A stretch of DNA of 64,000 bases from an uncultured Paracoccaceae bacterium. Lineage in GTDB: Bacteria > Pseudomonadota > Alphaproteobacteria > Rhodobacterales > Rhodobacteraceae. The notes beneath the pieces were generated by a model. It saw only the letters and a list, made by a program, of their open reading frames with translations. It was not told the DNA's origin and searched no databases. The translations under genes and the position numbers were made by a program. Positions 62,297 to 64,000 of this stretch are shown here, in pieces (within the stretch, counting starts at the first letter, position 1; each line of letters begins with the position of its first letter). The DNA is taken from assembly GCA_947503965.1 (NCBI GenBank), contig CANNFU010000003.1, positions 310,001-374,000 on the forward strand, in the 5' to 3' direction.

Positions 62297-63172
62297 ATGA
62301 CCCGGATTATCGAGCATTTCGAAGAGATTTCGGGTCAGTATGACGCCGCTTTTGTGGATCTGTGGGGCTGTATGCATAACGGCCTTCACGCCCTGCCGGA
62401 TGCGGTAAAAGCGATGCAGAAGTACCGGGCGGCCGGCGGAGCGGTGGTGCTGGTCACGAACTCCCCCCGTCCTTGGGATTCGGTGGCCCGGCAGATCAAC
62501 GGGTTTGGCGTGCCTGATGATGCATGGGATGCGATTGCTACCTCGGGCGACAGTGCCCGCGCCGCCATGTATCGCGGGATTGTGGGCGAAAAGATCTGGT
62601 TCATGGGCGAGAGCCCGCGTGATGATGATTTCTTCAAGCCTTTGAAAATCATCGATGATCCGGTGAATATCCAAAAGGTACCACTGGAAGAGGCGGAAGG
62701 GATCGTCTGCTGCGGCCCCTTTGATCCGCTGGCAGATGTGGACGTGAATCGGCCTGAATTCCTCTATGCCAAGCAGAAGGGGCTCAAGCTGCTTTGCGCA
62801 AACCCGGACATCGTCGTGGACCGGGGTGACGTGCGCGAATGGTGCGCCGGGGCGCTTGCTGCGCTTTATACGGAAATGGGCGGTGAAAGCCTGTATTTCG
62901 GCAAGCCACATCCCCCGATTTACGACCTCGCGCGGCGACGGCTCGCCGCGTTAAACATTGCGCCATCCGATCCACGTATCATCGGGATCGGTGATGGCAT
63001 CGGCACGGATATCCTGGGCGCTTTGCAGGAAGACATCGATGCCTTGTTCATTTCTGGCGGGCTGGCCGCGTCAGAAACAAAGACTGACCGCCAGCCAGAG
63101 CCCCATGCGTTAACGAATTACCTGCAATCACAGCAAATGAGCGCAACCTACACAATCGGCCACCTTCGTTAG
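62297..63172 (+). CDS. HAD superfamily class IIA phosphatase (TIGR01459 type)
   Basis: A 291-residue cytosolic hydrolase. Motif I reads FVDLWGCMHNG, the DxWG variant of the usual DxDG that marks this subfamily. LVTNSPR is motif II, and IGIGDGIGTDILGA is motif IV; the class IIA cap lies between. The start ATG 62297 is chosen for the conserved front. Substrate is unknown; sugar or nucleotide phosphates are typical of the class. Confidence 0.9.
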   Translation: MTRIIEHFEEISGQYDAAFVDLWGCMHNGLHALPDAVKAMQKYRAAGGAVVLVTNSPRPWDSVARQINGFGVPDDAWDAIATSGDSARAAMYRGIVGEKIWFMGESPRDDDFFKPLKIIDDPVNIQKVPLEEAEGIVCCGPFDPLADVDVNRPEFLYAKQKGLKLLCANPDIVVDRGDVREWCAGALAALYTEMGGESLYFGKPHPPIYDLARRRLAALNIAPSDPRIIGIGDGIGTDILGALQEDIDALFISGGLAASETKTDRQPEPHALTNYLQSQQMSATYTIGHLR

Positions 63173-63262
63173 AAGAATCGCTTGATTTTTCTGCGTCTGC
63201 AAAGTAATAAAGTTTCAATATCTGTTTGATACTGGATTTTTTGTTACTTAATGGAGCCGGAA

Positions 63263-63706
63263 ATGCTGGACAACGCCCCGCGCGGAACGATCTGCATCGA
63301 GGATATCGAGATCGGCATGACCCGGTCCCTGCGCAAAGTCATCACCGACCGGGATATTGAGATGTTCGCCGATGTTTCCACAGACCGGAACCCGGTGCAT
63401 CTGGACGAAGACTATGCCCAAGACACGATTTTTGGCGGGCGCATCGCCCACGGCATGCTGACGGCTGGATTGATCAGTGCGGTAATTGGCGAACAACTGC
63501 CCGGCCACGGTACGGTCTATCTGGGACAAAGCCTGAAATTCCTCGCGCCCGTGCGCCCCGGTGACATGGTGCTGGCCGAGGTTGAAGTGACCGATATCGA
63601 TCATTCCAAGCGCCGCGTGACGATGAACACGCGCTGTCTGGTGAACGATAAAAAGGTGCTGGTGGGTGACGCCACGGTGCTGGCCCCGTCGCGCAAGTTC
63701 GACTAA
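63263..63706 (+). CDS. MaoC family hydratase (R-specific enoyl-CoA hydratase-like)
   Basis: A 147-residue hot-dog fold protein. The catalytic Asp and His are in DRNPVHLDEDYA and GRIAHGML. The family includes PhaJ, which feeds (R)-3-hydroxyacyl-CoA to polyester synthesis. ATG 63263 is preferred because GGAG lies six bases before it; an ATG at 63251 has no ribosome site. No pha genes are adjacent. Confidence 0.88.
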   Translation: MLDNAPRGTICIEDIEIGMTRSLRKVITDRDIEMFADVSTDRNPVHLDEDYAQDTIFGGRIAHGMLTAGLISAVIGEQLPGHGTVYLGQSLKFLAPVRPGDMVLAEVEVTDIDHSKRRVTMNTRCLVNDKKVLVGDATVLAPSRKFD

Positions 63707-63742
63707 AGCGCCGCCCAATTCATCTGCAATACTTGTTCAACA

Positions 63743-63801
63743 GCGCTAGCGCAGCCCCCGCCCATGGGGCGGTCGGGGGCTGCCCGATTTGTCAATCGGG
63801 C
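63743..63801. repeat. Cluster of three short palindromes / hairpins
   Basis: GCGCTAGCGC (63743-63752) is followed by GCAGCCCCCG paired with CGGGGGCTGC (63751-63783). This is overlapped by GCCCGATT paired with AATCGGGC (63782-63801). No T-run follows. It may end transcription of the MaoC gene or be a dispersed extragenic palindromic element. Confidence 0.5.
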
Positions 63802-63907
63802 AGGACCTCAGCCAAGGTGTGGTTCAGATTTTGAGGACGATGCTCTAAAATAACGCAACTGGTCAAAAAGACTTTCTGTGGTGACTGTCTGGTGCTAACG
63901 CCCAGAC

Positions 63908-64000
63908 ATGGACAAAGAGCTAACTCAAATCAGCAAATTCCTGAGCTTTGTACTGCGGCATAAACCGGATGCGATTGGCCTGACGCTGGATGCCGAAGGC
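63908..64000 (+). CDS. kptA: RNA 2'-phosphotransferase (Tpt1/KptA), 5' part only
   Basis: ATG 63908 opens a frame that runs off the right edge. Its first 31 residues contain [20 protein letters not shown] followed by [11 protein letters not shown], the highly conserved start of Tpt1/KptA proteins, which carry the catalytic Arg-His pair in LRHKP. The enzyme transfers a 2'-phosphate from RNA to NAD; its natural role in bacteria is unclear. The recognition is strong despite truncation. Confidence 0.85.
   Translation, partial: MDKELTQISKFLSFVLRHKPDAIGLTLDAEG

Noticed and set aside
61685-62911. A 408-codon open frame antisense to ppaC and the HAD gene
   Set aside because: It spans two real genes and their intergenic repeat; composition bias explains its openness.
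1-64000. CRISPR arrays, rRNA operons, complete tRNAs, transposases or integrases
   Set aside because: I looked for regular direct repeats, rRNA-like conserved blocks, cloverleaf patterns and DDE or tyrosine recombinase motifs and found none; a tRNA-scan would be the decisive check.

Overview
The window looks like a chromosomal segment of a marine Roseobacter-group alphaproteobacterium (Rhodobacterales). Support comes from the ilvE / petP / petR order, the Mn-type pyrophosphatase, the DUF2161 protein, a dihydroxypropanesulfonate (DHPS) module, TRAP and oligopeptide-type transporters, moderately high GC, and tight operons with 4-base ATGA overlaps. I saw no rRNA, complete tRNA, CRISPR array, insertion sequence or phage gene. 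The only composition-atypical stretch is about 2.9-4.05 kb.

Layout. (1) 0-2.9 kb: a class I-like HMG-CoA reductase behind a cytochrome P450, with a palindromic operator in front of the P450. (2) 2.9-4.05 kb: an AT-richer hypothetical gene, a broken reading frame and a tRNA-3'-end-like fragment. (3) 4.05-25.5 kb: a long catabolic island. It has a MarR regulator, two DUF1185 paralogues, a UPF0280 (ApbE-like) protein, a 6-hydroxynicotinate reductase-like protein, a two-gene molybdenum hydroxylase, an oligopeptide-type ABC importer with an M19 dipeptidase, a fused HyuA-HyuB hydantoinase/oxoprolinase, a TRAP transporter and a second MarR-like regulator. Together they suggest uptake and reductive, hydrolytic breakdown of an N-heterocyclic or lactam compound by a route I cannot match to a described pathway. 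(4) 25.8-31.8 kb: a PQQ alcohol dehydrogenase with the lanthanide-type Asp-x-Asp signature, then a LuxR-type response regulator, a FIST-domain (NosP-like) sensor and a NahK-like hybrid kinase. (5) 32.2-34.9 kb: a ferric iron binding protein and its permease, convergent and with no ATPase nearby. (6) 35-46 kb: a GST, a polar-solute ABC importer with a MATE exporter, then a LacI regulator divergent from a DHPS/sulfolactate operon (HpsN, SDR, zinc ADH, ComD, ComE, FMN 2-hydroxyacid dehydrogenase) behind two LacI-type operators.

(7) 46-64 kb is mostly core genome with single accessory genes: a desaturase, a DMT exporter, a PstS-OmpA fusion, ilvE, petP-petR, a flavin dehydrogenase, a PanE-like reductase, a protein with prenyltransferase-like strand repeats, a Crp/Fnr regulator behind an overlapping leader ORF, a TraB/GumN protein, a membrane protein, a DUF2161 nuclease-fold protein, pyrophosphatase, a HAD-IIA phosphatase, a MaoC hydratase and the start of kptA at the right edge.

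Starts were re-chosen where a Shine-Dalgarno site or operon overlap argued for it. Functions are inferred from motifs read by eye; no database search was run.
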